From Rhodobacterales bacterium (GTDB lineage Bacteria; Pseudomonadota; Alphaproteobacteria; Rhodobacterales; Rhodobacteraceae), in the NCBI GenBank assembly GCA_017303485.1, contig JAFLCY010000012.1, positions 1-56,455 of the forward strand: a stretch of DNA of 56,455 bases, read 5' to 3'. Positions within the stretch are counted from its first letter, which is position 1. The number at the start of each line of letters is the position of its first letter. The notes below the pieces were generated by a model, which worked only from the letters and a program-made list of their open reading frames with translations, was not told the origin of the DNA and did not search any database. Of the stretch, positions 16,585 through 24,636 are shown in pieces. Both the position numbers and the translations under genes were made by a program.

Positions 16585-17007
16585 ATGCGTCGTCATTTTG
16601 CCGCGCTCCTGCTGGGCCTGCTGCTGTCGCCGGGGGCTGCCCTGGCCGAACGGGTCGTCGCCCATGTCTCGATCGGCTCACAAGAGATGAAGGTCTACCA
16701 TGAGGGGCGGCTCCTTTACACCTGGGCCGTCTCCACCGCCAAGGCGGGCAAGATCACCCCGGCGGGGACTTACGAGCCTGAATTCCTCTCCCGCAACCAC
16801 CGCTCGCGCCGCTACAACAACGCGCCGATGCCCTTTGCCATCTTCTACGACGGCAATTACGCCATCCACGGCACCGACCAGATCAAGCGCCTTGGTAAGC
16901 CCGCCAGCCATGGCTGCGTCAGGCTGGATCCGAAGAACGCGAAGATCCTGTTCGAGATGGTCAAGGCCGAGGGGATGGAAAACACCCGCGTGGTGATCGT
17001 GCAATAG
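16585..17007 (+). CDS. L,D-transpeptidase (YkuD domain)
   Basis: A 140-residue exported protein. A signal peptide (about residues 1-21, ending GAALA) is followed directly by a YkuD domain starting VVAHVSIGSQEMKVY. The catalytic motif HGTDQIKRLGKPASHGCVRL has the family H-G-x(n)-S-H-G-C-V-R pattern, with the nucleophile Cys. Such enzymes cross-link peptidoglycan 3-3 or attach lipoproteins in the periplasm. It lacks a LysM or peptidoglycan-binding domain, so it is a minimal form. TTAGGAGG stands seven bases before the ATG, a strong ribosome-binding site. The 114-base gap upstream suggests its own promoter. Confidence 0.9.
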   Translation: MRRHFAALLLGLLLSPGAALAERVVAHVSIGSQEMKVYHEGRLLYTWAVSTAKAGKITPAGTYEPEFLSRNHRSRRYNNAPMPFAIFYDGNYAIHGTDQIKRLGKPASHGCVRLDPKNAKILFEMVKAEGMENTRVVIVQ

Positions 17008-17074
17008 GCCGACCCCTTCCTTTCCTGACTCCTTCCCGCTATAGCGCCGGGCTTGGAAGCTTCGGGAGCAGACG

Positions 17075-17860
17075 ATGCAGGGCTCGGCCAACCTCAACCT
17101 GATGATCAAGGCCGCCCGCAAGGCGGGCCGCAGCCTCGTGAAGGATTTCCGCGAGGTGGAGAACCTGCAGGTCTCGACCAAGGGGCCGGGCGATTTCGTC
17201 TCGAAGGCGGATCGCGAGGCCGAGCGGCTGATCAAGGAAGAGCTTCTGGGCGCGCGGCCGACCTACGGCTGGCTGGGCGAGGAAACCGGCGGCGCTGCGG
17301 GCGCCGACCCGACCCGGCGCTGGATTGTCGATCCCCTGGACGGAACCACCAACTTCCTGCACGGAATGCCGCATTGGGCCGTCTCGATCGCGCTGGAGCA
17401 TAAGGGAGAGATCGTCTCCGCCGTCGTCTACGACCCGGCCAAGGACGAGATGTTCTGGGCCGAAAAGGGCGCCGGCTGCTGGCTGAACGACAACCGCCGC
17501 CTGCGGGTGTCCGGTCGCCGCGCCATGCATGAGGCGGTGTTCGCGACCGGCGTGCCCTTCGGGGCCAAATCGACGCTGCCCGCAATGCTGAAGGATCTTG
17601 GCCGCCTGATGCCCGCCTGCGCCGGGGTGCGGCGCTGGGGTGCTGCCTCGCTCGACCTCGCCTATGTCGCCGCGGGCCGCTTCGACGGCTATTGGGAGCG
17701 TGAGCTTTCCGCCTGGGACATCGCGGCCGGGATCCTGCTGGTCAAGGAGGCCGGAGGCCTGGTCGAGGGCCTGCGCGAAGGCACCGATCCCCTTGACGGC
17801 GCGCTGATCGCGGCCAACGACGGGCTCTTCAAGGCGATGGCCGAAACGATCCGCGCCTGA
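17075..17860 (+). CDS. Inositol monophosphatase family protein (SuhB-like)
   Basis: A 261-residue Mg-dependent phosphatase. Motifs in order: FVSKADREAE, GEETGG (metal-binding Glu), WIVDPLDGTTNFLHG (metal-binding Asp residues), and WDIAAGILLVKEAGG near the C-terminus. The family hydrolyses inositol-1-phosphate, 3'-phosphoadenosine-5'-phosphate or similar; SuhB also joins rRNA antitermination complexes. The length equals the family norm. It follows the transpeptidase by 67 bases and ends directly at palindrome copy B. The physiological substrate cannot be decided from sequence. Confidence 0.88.
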   Translation: MQGSANLNLMIKAARKAGRSLVKDFREVENLQVSTKGPGDFVSKADREAERLIKEELLGARPTYGWLGEETGGAAGADPTRRWIVDPLDGTTNFLHGMPHWAVSIALEHKGEIVSAVVYDPAKDEMFWAEKGAGCWLNDNRRLRVSGRRAMHEAVFATGVPFGAKSTLPAMLKDLGRLMPACAGVRRWGAASLDLAYVAAGRFDGYWERELSAWDIAAGILLVKEAGGLVEGLREGTDPLDGALIAANDGLFKAMAETIRA

Positions 17861-17929
17861 CGCTCGTCGGAGACTTCGTCTCTCCTCGCAGGTTTCACCC
17901 GACGAGGAGACGAAGTCGAACGAGGAGGC
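17861..17929. repeat. Dispersed convergent-junction palindrome, copy B
   Basis: The element exactly fills the gap between the phosphatase stop (17860) and the metR stop (17931). The core GAGGAGACGAAGTCGAACGA is at 17904-17923 and the left arm, about 17863-17889, is its partial complement. It shares 31 exact bases with copy A (opposite orientation) and 28 with copy E. Confidence 0.85.
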
Positions 17930-17930
17930 G

Positions 17931-18836
17931 TCACCCGCGCTGCAGCTTTACCGGCTCCGACCGCGCCAGCCGCAGGAAATGCGCGATATAGGGCTTCCCC
18001 GCATCCTCTTCCCGCGTCGCCGCATACATCCGCTTCGTCACCACCTCCGGCCCCAACGGTCGCGTGATGTAATCTGCATTGGTCTTCACCTCGCGCATCA
18101 CCCAGTCCGGCAAGACCGCCACCCCCCGGTTCGACCCCACCAGCATCAGGATCACCGCCGTCAGCTCCGCCGTCCGCTGCGCGCGGGGTTCCACCTTGGC
18201 CGGGGTCAGCACTTCGGTGAAGATGTCCAGCTTGTCGCGGCTGACCGGATAGGTGATCAGCACCTGATCGCGGAAATCTTCCGCCGTGATGAACTCTTTC
18301 GCCGCGAGCGGGTTCTGGGCCGACCCGACGAAGGTCGGGTGATAGTCGAACAAGGGGTTGAACACGATCCCCGGCGGCGGTTCGCGGTCCGAGGAGATCA
18401 CCAGATCCACATCCTCCCGGTTCAGAGCGGGCAGGGCCTCGAAGGCCAGACCGGCGCGGATGTCCACGTCGATCTCGGGCCAGGCGTGGCGGAACATCTC
18501 CAGCACCGGAAACAGCCAGTCGAAACAGGCATGGCATTCGATGGCAATATGCAGCCGTCCCGTCCGCCCCGCCCGCAAGGCCCGGAACTCCTCCTCCATC
18601 GCGTCGATTTCCGGCAGGATACGCTCCGCCGCCCGCAGCATCCTGACCCCCGCCGCCGACAGCCGCATCGGTTTCGACCGCCGCACGAACAGCTCCATCC
18701 CCGCCTGATCCTCCAGCCCCTTCACCTGATGCGACAGCGCGGATTGCGTCATGTTCAGCATGTCCGCCGCCCGGGCCAACCCCCCGGCCTGCTGGATCGC
18801 CCGGATCGTGCGCAGGTGGCGCAGTTCGACGTACAT
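17931..18836 (-). CDS. metR: MetR-type LysR transcriptional regulator
   Basis: A 301-residue LysR protein. The N-terminal winged helix (residues 1-60) includes AADMLNMTQSALSHQVKGLE, and the effector-binding domain follows with LHIAIECHACFDWLFPVLEMF, a segment characteristic of MetR. MetR activates methionine-synthesis genes using homocysteine as co-effector. It is divergent from metF with an 86-base gap that contains a GTGAGA/TCTCAC dyad, the expected arrangement for MetR-metF control. The stop is adjacent to palindrome B. Confidence 0.88.
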   Translation of the reverse strand: MYVELRHLRTIRAIQQAGGLARAADMLNMTQSALSHQVKGLEDQAGMELFVRRSKPMRLSAAGVRMLRAAERILPEIDAMEEEFRALRAGRTGRLHIAIECHACFDWLFPVLEMFRHAWPEIDVDIRAGLAFEALPALNREDVDLVISSDREPPPGIVFNPLFDYHPTFVGSAQNPLAAKEFITAEDFRDQVLITYPVSRDKLDIFTEVLTPAKVEPRAQRTAELTAVILMLVGSNRGVAVLPDWVMREVKTNADYITRPLGPEVVTKRMYAATREEDAGKPYIAHFLRLARSEPVKLQRG

Positions 18837-18856
18837 GAATGAACCTCATGAAGATG

Positions 18857-18880
18857 GTGAGAACTATGAATTGGTCTCAC
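18857..18880. promoter_or_regulatory. Candidate MetR operator in the metR-metF gap
   Basis: GTGAGA (18857-18862) and TCTCAC (18875-18880) are perfect inverted arms separated by 12 bases. TGAA-type half-sites (TGAACCTCATGAA, 18839-18851) lie next to it on the metR side. The spacing is compatible with a LysR dimer on one face of the helix; the match to enteric MetR boxes is only partial. Confidence 0.5.
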
Positions 18881-18922
18881 ATCCGCTGATCTGCCACAAG
18901 GGGCGCAATCAAGGAGACCACC

Positions 18923-19789
18923 ATGCCCACGCCCCGCATCAGCTTTGAATTCTTCCCGCCGCAGTCGCTGGACGCATCGTTCCGCCTGTGGGAGACGGTG
19001 CAGGCGCTGGCCCCGATGCAGCCCGAGTTCGTATCGGTCACCTACGGCGCGGGCGGCACCACCCGGACGCTGACGCATGACGCGGTCTCGACCATCCACC
19101 GCAACTACGGCCTGAAGGTCGCCGCGCATCTCACCTGCGTCGACGCGACCCAGACCGAGACGCTGGCCATCGCCGAATCCTACGCCGCCGCCGGGGTGAC
19201 CGAGATCGTCGCCCTACGCGGTGACGCCCCCAAGGGCGCGCAGCGTTTCGTGCCGCATCCCCTCGGCTTCGCCAATTCCGTGGAACTGGTGGAAAAGCTG
19301 GCCCGCACCGGCAAGTTCAAGATCCGCGTCGGCGCCTACCCGGAGCCGCACCCGGATGCCGCCGACAGCGCCGCCGATGTGACCTGGCTCAAGCGCAAGA
19401 TCGACGCCGGGGCCTCCTCGGCCATCACCCAGTTCTTCTTCGACGCCGACACCTTCTTCCGCTTCCGCGATGCCTGCGTGAAGGCCGGGATCGACGCGCC
19501 GATCATCCCCGGCATCCTGCCGATCACCAGCTGGGACGGCGCGAAGAAATTCGCGCAGCGTTGCGGCACCACGGTCCCGCACAAGCTGGACGAAGCCTTC
19601 ACCACCGCGGCCCGCGACGGGCGCGAGGAGCTTCTGGCCCTGGCCCATGCGACCCAGCTTTGCGACAAGCTGATCGAAGGCGGGGTCGAGGATCTGCACT
19701 TCTATACCCTGAACCGCCCGCACCTGACCCGCGAAGTGGTGCGCGCCCTTGGCATCCTGCCCGAGGTGGTTCTGGAGAAAGTGGCCTGA
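18923..19789 (+). CDS. metF: 5,10-Methylenetetrahydrofolate reductase
   Basis: A 288-residue flavoprotein that reduces methylenetetrahydrofolate to 5-methyltetrahydrofolate for methionine synthesis. Family signatures include SFEFFPPQS at the N-terminus with the active-site Glu, FVSVTYGAGG, HLTCVDAT, EIVALRGDAP, and GASSAITQFFFDADTFFRF followed by IIPGILPI. Length is standard for bacterial MetF. The ATG follows AAGGAGACC. It is divergent from metR and ends in a strong intrinsic terminator. Confidence 0.95.
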   Translation: MPTPRISFEFFPPQSLDASFRLWETVQALAPMQPEFVSVTYGAGGTTRTLTHDAVSTIHRNYGLKVAAHLTCVDATQTETLAIAESYAAAGVTEIVALRGDAPKGAQRFVPHPLGFANSVELVEKLARTGKFKIRVGAYPEPHPDAADSAADVTWLKRKIDAGASSAITQFFFDADTFFRFRDACVKAGIDAPIIPGILPITSWDGAKKFAQRCGTTVPHKLDEAFTTAARDGREELLALAHATQLCDKLIEGGVEDLHFYTLNRPHLTREVVRALGILPEVVLEKVA

Positions 19790-19822
19790 TTCCACCCCCA
19801 AAGGGTAACCGGCGTCTCCCTG

Positions 19823-19874
19823 GGCGGCTTTCCCGTCTGCCACGCGCAGACCTGAGGAAAGCCGCCAATTTTTT
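19823..19874 (+). terminator. Intrinsic terminator of metF with nested hairpin
   Basis: GGCGGCTTTCC (19823-19833) pairs perfectly with GGAAAGCCGCC (19856-19866) and is followed by AATTTTTT. Inside the loop GTCTGC (19835-19840) pairs with GCAGAC (19846-19851). The outer stem of 11 pairs and the T-run make this the clearest Rho-independent terminator in the window. Confidence 0.92.
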
Positions 19875-19936
19875 GCCCGTTGCCCGCAGGGTCATATCGG
19901 CTAATCTCGCGCCAGCCCTAAGCCGCGGACCCGGAC

Positions 19937-20377
19937 ATGCCGAAACTCGTCACCCTCCTGAACGGCCCCAACCTGAATCTCCTTGGCCTGCGCCAACCCG
20001 AAATCTATGGGCGCGAGACGCTAGACGATGTGGCTGACAAGGTCTCGGACCTGGCCGAGGAACTGGGCCTGACGGTCCGCGCGCTGCAATCGAACCACGA
20101 AGGGCACCTGGTCGACTGGATTCACGAGGCGAGGGGCAAATCCGCCGCGATCATCATCAACCCCGGCGCCTATTCCCACACCTCCATCGCGATCCTCGAC
20201 GCGCTTCACGCTTATGAGGGCGTGGTGATCGAGGTCCATATCTCCAACATCCACAAGCGTGAGGCCTTCCGGCACCAGTCCTATGTCAGCCTGCGCGCCG
20301 ACGGCGTGATCGCCGGTTGCGGGACCGAGGGTTACCTTCTCGCGCTGCGCCGCATCGCCTCGCTTCTGAAGGCATGA
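19937..20377 (+). CDS. aroQ: Type II 3-dehydroquinate dehydratase
   Basis: A 146-residue enzyme of the shikimate pathway that dehydrates 3-dehydroquinate to 3-dehydroshikimate. Landmarks: [19 protein letters not shown] (N-terminus with the catalytic loop Tyr), [34 protein letters not shown] and [12 protein letters not shown]-type segment ([16 protein letters not shown]) with the catalytic His. Its TGA overlaps the next gene's ATG (ATGA), so the downstream AMP-ligase is translationally coupled to it. Length and motifs are canonical. Confidence 0.95.
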   Translation: MPKLVTLLNGPNLNLLGLRQPEIYGRETLDDVADKVSDLAEELGLTVRALQSNHEGHLVDWIHEARGKSAAIIINPGAYSHTSIAILDALHAYEGVVIEVHISNIHKREAFRHQSYVSLRADGVIAGCGTEGYLLALRRIASLLKA

Positions 20378-21579
20378 CCGACCGCTTCCGCTGGCATCCC
20401 GAAGCCCGGCTGTTCGACAGCGCGGGGGCAGAGGTGCGGCGTGACGCCCGCCCTGCATCCTCTCTCCGCGCAAGGGAGGGGATCGGCCAGCCTGTCACGT
20501 CTGGAATCGTCCTCCCCGACACGCCCAAAGGCCTCGCCGCCGCCATCGGCCACTCCGCCTTCCGCATCGGCGCATCGGACCAGCCGCCGCCCGAACCCCA
20601 TAGCCAGCCGGTCCTTGAAACCCTCACCTCCGGCTCCACCGGCCATCCCCGCCGCATCCGCCGCACCCAAGCCTCCTGGACCGCCAGCTTCGCCGTCAAC
20701 GCGCGCTTCGGCATCGGCCCCGGGGCGCGGGTGGCCACCCTTGGTCGTCTGGTCCATTCTCTCGCGCTCTACGGCGCCATTGAGGGCCTTCACCTTGGTG
20801 CCGAAGTTCATCATCTCGCCGACCTCCGTCCAGACCGCCAGCGCGACGCCCTTGGCACACTCCGGATCACCCATCTCTACGCCACCCCCGCCCAGCTTCG
20901 CCTTTTGACCGAAGGGCAGGGCCATTTTCCTGACCTTCGCCTGATCCTTGTCGGCGGCTCCAAGCTTGACCCCGCCCTCCGCGCGCGCCTTGCCACCCTC
21001 GCCCCGATTGCGCAGATCCGAGAGTTCTACGGTGCCGCCGAAACCAGCTTCATCACGCTGGCCGATGGGGGCACCCCCGAAACCTCGGTCGGCCGCCCCT
21101 ATCCCGGCGTCGATCTTCGCCTTGATCCGACCGGCGAAGTCTGGGTCAAAAGCTCCTACCTCTTCCTCGGCTACGCCGATGCCGGGCCAGGCTCGACCCG
21201 CTGGCGCGACGGCTGGCTGTCCGTCGGCGAGATCGGGCAGATCGACGACGGCTACCTCACGCTGAAGGGCCGCGCGGGCCGGATGGTGACGGTGGCCGAC
21301 CAGAATGTCTTCCCGGAAGAAATCGAGGCGCTGCTGGAAACCCTGCCGGGCGTGACCCGCGCCGCCATCCTGCTCGTCCCGGATGCGAAACGCGGTCATG
21401 CCCTCATCGCCGTCCTGCAGGGCGACCCCGCACAAGAGGCCGCCATCCTGACCCGCCTGCGCCACGACCTTGGCCCGCTCAAATCCCCAAAGGGGCTGAT
21501 CTGGCGGCAGGTCTGGCCCATGCTCCCCTCCGGCAAGACCGACCTCAAGGCGCTGGAGGCGGCACTATGGCCCGCCTGA
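20374..21579 (+). CDS. AMP-binding acyl-CoA synthetase family protein (YhfT-like)
   Basis: A 401-residue adenylate-forming enzyme, clearly shorter than the usual 500-560. Core motifs: P-loop TSGSTGHPR (85-93), YGAAE (219-223), GWLSVGEIG (280-288, Glu in place of the usual Asp) and the C-terminal catalytic lysine Lys388 in LPSGKTD. The missing length is mostly N-terminal, where the substrate pocket is built. The start overlaps aroQ (ATGA) and the end overlaps the thiolase gene by 13 bases. A ligase-thiolase pair beside a BioY gene is also found in Bacillus (yhfT-yhfS-yhfU). The activated acid is unknown; a link to biotin or its precursors is inferred from context only. Confidence 0.8.
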   Translation: MTDRFRWHPEARLFDSAGAEVRRDARPASSLRAREGIGQPVTSGIVLPDTPKGLAAAIGHSAFRIGASDQPPPEPHSQPVLETLTSGSTGHPRRIRRTQASWTASFAVNARFGIGPGARVATLGRLVHSLALYGAIEGLHLGAEVHHLADLRPDRQRDALGTLRITHLYATPAQLRLLTEGQGHFPDLRLILVGGSKLDPALRARLATLAPIAQIREFYGAAETSFITLADGGTPETSVGRPYPGVDLRLDPTGEVWVKSSYLFLGYADAGPGSTRWRDGWLSVGEIGQIDDGYLTLKGRAGRMVTVADQNVFPEEIEALLETLPGVTRAAILLVPDAKRGHALIAVLQGDPAQEAAILTRLRHDLGPLKSPKGLIWRQVWPMLPSGKTDLKALEAALWPA

Positions 21580-22640
21580 TCGCCGCCCGCCGCACCGCCG
21601 TGGTCCCGCGCAACGGGGCCTTTGCGCGCCTTTCGCTGGAAGACCTCGCCGCGCCTGTCTTGCAGGCATGTCTCATGGACGCGACTGTCGCGCCGCAGCA
21701 GGTCGACGAGGTCATCCTCTCGAACGCCCTCGGTGCCGGGGGCAACCCGGCCCGCCGCGTGGCGCTGGCCGCGGGCCTGCCGGAAACCGTCGCGGGCCTC
21801 ACCACCGACCGGCAATGCGCGGGCGGTCTCGACGCGATCCTGCTGGCGAAGGCGCTGATCGACGCTGGCGTGGCCGAGGTTGTGCTTGCCGGCGGTGTCG
21901 AAAGCTACTCCCGCCGCCCGCTGCGCCTGAAGACCGACCCCGATGGCGGGCTGCCCGTGCCCTACGATCAGGCCCCCTTCACGCCCTGGCCCGACCGCGA
22001 CCCCGACATGGCCGAGGCCGCCGACGCCCTCGCGCAGCGCCTCGCCATTTCCCGCGACCGGCAAGAGGCCTGGGCCGCCGCAAGCCACGCCAAGGCGCTT
22101 GCCGCTGATCTGACAGCCGAGATCGTCCCCCTGAACGACACCCCCCGCGACGCCTTTCCGCGCGTGCTTGCCCCGAAGCTCCTCGCCCGCGCGCCGGTCC
22201 TTGCAGGCAGCGTCACCACCGCCACCGCCGCCGTCGCCGCCGATGCGGCTGCGGCCTGCCTTGTCGTTTCGGATCGTGTGGCACAGGGCAGGGGCCTCGC
22301 GATCCTTGCCGGGGCCACCCTGGGCGGGGCGCCCGAGGAACCCGGCCTCGCCCCGGTCGCGGCCATCCGGCGCATCTGGGCGGGCGAGCCTTTGCAACAG
22401 GCGGAAATCATGGAGGCCTATGCCGTGCAGGCCCTTGCGGTGATCGACGGCGCCGGGCTTGATCCGCGCATAGTCAATCCGGCAGGCGGCGGGCTGGCGC
22501 GCGGCCATCCGATCGGCGCGTCTGGCGCCATCCTTGCCGTCCGGTTGTTCCACGGCCTTCGCAAAGGCCGTGGTCTTGCTGCCATCGCCGCTGCCGGAGG
22601 CATCGGGACGGCGCTTCTCGTCGAAGCGCCGTCACCCTGA
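21567..22640 (+). CDS. Atypical thiolase-family protein (YhfS-like) lacking canonical catalytic residues
   Basis: A 357-residue thiolase-fold protein, a little short for the usual 390. The nucleophile position is kept (Cys84, DRQCAGGLDA) and the GHP motif is kept (His314, ARGHPIGASGA). The NEAF motif reads MEAYA (Met282 instead of Asn), and the C-terminal C-x-G-G-G motif reads AAAGG, placing Ala341 where the acid/base Cys belongs. Normal thiolysis or Claisen condensation is therefore unlikely; an acyl-transfer or decarboxylative reaction is possible. It overlaps the AMP-ligase by 13 bases and stops three bases before the bioY stop on the other strand. Confidence 0.82.
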   Translation: MARLIAARRTAVVPRNGAFARLSLEDLAAPVLQACLMDATVAPQQVDEVILSNALGAGGNPARRVALAAGLPETVAGLTTDRQCAGGLDAILLAKALIDAGVAEVVLAGGVESYSRRPLRLKTDPDGGLPVPYDQAPFTPWPDRDPDMAEAADALAQRLAISRDRQEAWAAASHAKALAADLTAEIVPLNDTPRDAFPRVLAPKLLARAPVLAGSVTTATAAVAADAAAACLVVSDRVAQGRGLAILAGATLGGAPEEPGLAPVAAIRRIWAGEPLQQAEIMEAYAVQALAVIDGAGLDPRIVNPAGGGLARGHPIGASGAILAVRLFHGLRKGRGLAAIAAAGGIGTALLVEAPSP

Positions 22641-22643
22641 GCA

Positions 22644-23186
22644 TCAGGCGCGCGACAGCAACGAGGCTGGCCGCATCCGCGACAGGCTTTGCGTCACGAG
22701 GCCCGCAATCACTGCCTTGATCGCGTCACCCGGCAGGAAGGCACCGGCCATGAAGGCAGCCTCGCCCAGCGTCTTGCCCAGCACTACCGACATGCCGATG
22801 ATGCCGAACACATACATCACGCCGATCCCGCCGATGACCGAAGCCGCGGTCGCGGCCACGGCGGGCGAAAGCGTCGTGTGTTCCATCACCCAGCCCGCGA
22901 CGAAGGCCGCGACGGGGAAGCCCACCAGGAAGCCGACCGACGGCCCGGCAAAGACGCCGATCCCGCCCCGCCCGCCGGACAGAAGCGGCAGCCCGGCAGC
23001 GACCAGCGCCAGGAACAACAGCACCGCCAGCGCGCCACGACGGGCGCCCAGCACCGTTCCGCACAGCATGATGCCCAGCGATTGCGCGGTGATCGGCACG
23101 CCTCCGGCAAGGTCGATCTTCGGAATCAGGCCCAGCACCGCGATCAGCGCGGCGAAAAGGGCAATGTGAGTCAGGTTGCGTTCCAT
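22644..23186 (-). CDS. bioY: Biotin ECF transporter S component
   Basis: A 180-residue membrane protein with six hydrophobic segments. LGLIPKIDLAGGVPITAQSLGIML is the conserved BioY N-terminal region, and GPSVGFLVGFPVAAFVAGW the conserved central part. BioY binds biotin at high affinity in the inner membrane and pairs with BioM and BioN for ATP-driven uptake. The gene is third in a minus-strand bioM-bioN-bioY operon, as in Rhodobacter capsulatus. The ATG lies 26 bases after the bioN stop. Confidence 0.95.
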   Translation of the reverse strand: MERNLTHIALFAALIAVLGLIPKIDLAGGVPITAQSLGIMLCGTVLGARRGALAVLLFLALVAAGLPLLSGGRGGIGVFAGPSVGFLVGFPVAAFVAGWVMEHTTLSPAVAATAASVIGGIGVMYVFGIIGMSVVLGKTLGEAAFMAGAFLPGDAIKAVIAGLVTQSLSRMRPASLLSRA

Positions 23187-23212
23187 GGGTCCCCCGTTGG
23201 TGTTTTCGCCCT

Positions 23213-23809
23213 TTAATCAGCCCCGCCGCGCGCGCGCAAGGCTTCTGCCACGCGGTCTGCATCGTCCAGCGCGGCGAGGGTCGCAGGGACCATCACCCGC
23301 CAGCGCGCGGCGCGCTGGGACCGGGCTGACCAGGACTGCCGGATCTGCCCCATCCGCTCCAGCATCACCGGGATGAAGCGGATCACCAGCGCGAAGGCCA
23401 GCGCCAGGCGGCGGGGCGGCAGGATCGGTGCCAGCGGACGGGCCAGCCGCTCGAAAACCGCCAGCATGTCGGACAGCCGCGTCGTCATGGTGACGAAGTT
23501 CGCCAGCGCCACCGCCGTGACCATGCGCAGCAGGATCGCCACGCCACCGGTCACGTCCCCGGTCCACAGATGCCACGCGCCCACGATCAGCACGAAGGGC
23601 CAGAGCGGCACCAGCTGGCGCAGTCCGGTCTGCGCAAATCGCCCGCCGCCGGTCAGATACAGCCCCGCCGTTGCAGCCAGCGCCGCCGCCAGCGGGACCG
23701 GAGAGCCCAGCAGGAACAGTCCCGTCGTCGCCACCGCCAGCGTGGCAAGCTTCAACCCGGCCGGACGCCGATGCGCCCAGGTCTCAACCGGCGAGGTTAG
23801 CGTCAGCAT
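23213..23809 (-). CDS. bioN: Biotin ECF transporter transmembrane T component
   Basis: A 198-residue membrane protein of the EcfT/CbiQ fold with four or five hydrophobic segments and a basic cytoplasmic coupling region (RQSWSARSQRAARWRVM) with the Ala-Arg motif that contacts the ATPase. A second Ala-Arg-Gly occurs at the C-terminus (ALRARGG). BioN links the substrate-binding BioY to the BioM ATPase. Its ATG lies inside the end of bioM, a 26-base overlap, so the two are translationally coupled. The compact size fits the BioN subgroup, smaller than group II EcfT proteins. Confidence 0.92.
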   Translation of the reverse strand: MLTLTSPVETWAHRRPAGLKLATLAVATTGLFLLGSPVPLAAALAATAGLYLTGGGRFAQTGLRQLVPLWPFVLIVGAWHLWTGDVTGGVAILLRMVTAVALANFVTMTTRLSDMLAVFERLARPLAPILPPRRLALAFALVIRFIPVMLERMGQIRQSWSARSQRAARWRVMVPATLAALDDADRVAEALRARGGAD

Positions 23810-24515
23810 CGCGCGCTCCGATCCGGGCCATCTCGGCGGTGAAGGCCGGGATCACCTTGCCCGGCGGGCCGTCCGCCACCACCCGCCCTGCCTCCAGCCA
23901 CAGGACCCGGTCGGCACCCGCCAGCACCGCCGGGTCATGGGTGATCGTGACCAGCCGCTGCGGCAGCGCGGCAAAGCGCCGGGCCAGCCGCGCCTGCGTC
24001 GGCAGGTCCAGCCCTGCCAGCGGCTCATCCAGAAGAATGGTGCGCGGCTCCATCAGCAGCACGGCCAAAAGGCACAGATAGTGCCGTTGTCCCTGGCTAA
24101 GCGTCGTCACCGGCGCCTTGGCCCAATGTGCCCGCCCCTCGTCCTGCAACAGGGCTGCCACCCGCGCGGCGGCCTCGGCCCGGCCCAGACCCTGTTGCAG
24201 CAGCCCGAAGGCAAGCTCTTCCTCGACGGTCGGGAACAGGATCTGGTGATCGGGGTTCTGGAACAGGATGCCCAGGGCCGCCAGCGCAGCCTTGCGGTCG
24301 AGGAAAGGGTCCGCCCCATCCACCCGCACCGTGCCGCTGTCCGGGCCGATCAGCCCCGCGATCAGGCGCAGAAGCGTGGACTTGCCCGATCCGTTCCGCC
24401 CCAGGACGCCGATCCGCGCTTCGGTCAGCCGCAGGGTCAGCCCCTCAAGAACCAATTGCCCGCCCAGACTGACGCTGGCAGCGGTGATCTCGATTCCGGG
24501 GGAAAGGTCGGACAT
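23784..24515 (-). CDS. bioM: Biotin ECF transporter ATPase
   Basis: A 243-residue ABC ATPase. Walker A is GRNGSGKST, the signature loop LSQGQRHYLC, Walker B TILLDEPLAGLD, with the Q-loop in LFQNPDHQIL, which is typical of ECF/cobalt-type ATPases. It is the first gene of bioMNY and powers biotin import at the inner membrane. No BioR-type site (TTATCTATAA-like) is visible in the 121 bases upstream, so regulation is undetermined. Confidence 0.93.
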   Translation of the reverse strand: MSDLSPGIEITAASVSLGGQLVLEGLTLRLTEARIGVLGRNGSGKSTLLRLIAGLIGPDSGTVRVDGADPFLDRKAALAALGILFQNPDHQILFPTVEEELAFGLLQQGLGRAEAAARVAALLQDEGRAHWAKAPVTTLSQGQRHYLCLLAVLLMEPRTILLDEPLAGLDLPTQARLARRFAALPQRLVTITHDPAVLAGADRVLWLEAGRVVADGPPGKVIPAFTAEMARIGARDADANLAG

Positions 24516-24570
24516 GGGCGGCCTTCTGGCAGGTTGCCCGCCCTTCTAGCCGCTCGATCCCTGACACGAA

Positions 24571-24594
24571 AGGGGCCGCCTGTCCTCGGGCGGC
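24571..24594 (-). terminator. Hairpin between the lipoprotein gene and bioM
   Basis: GCCGCC (24575-24580) pairs with GGCGGC (24589-24594) around an eight-base loop. On the minus strand it is followed by CCTTTCG, a weak U-tract, so it may end the upstream lipoprotein transcript. Confidence 0.45.
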
Positions 24595-24636
24595 GGGAGT
24601 CCCGGCCCGCCTCGGCGGACCTGGACAGACTTGGCC

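Noticed and set aside
24516-24636. A BioR operator upstream of bioM
   Set aside because: No TTATCTATAA-like sequence is present in the gap, so control by BioR is not supported here.
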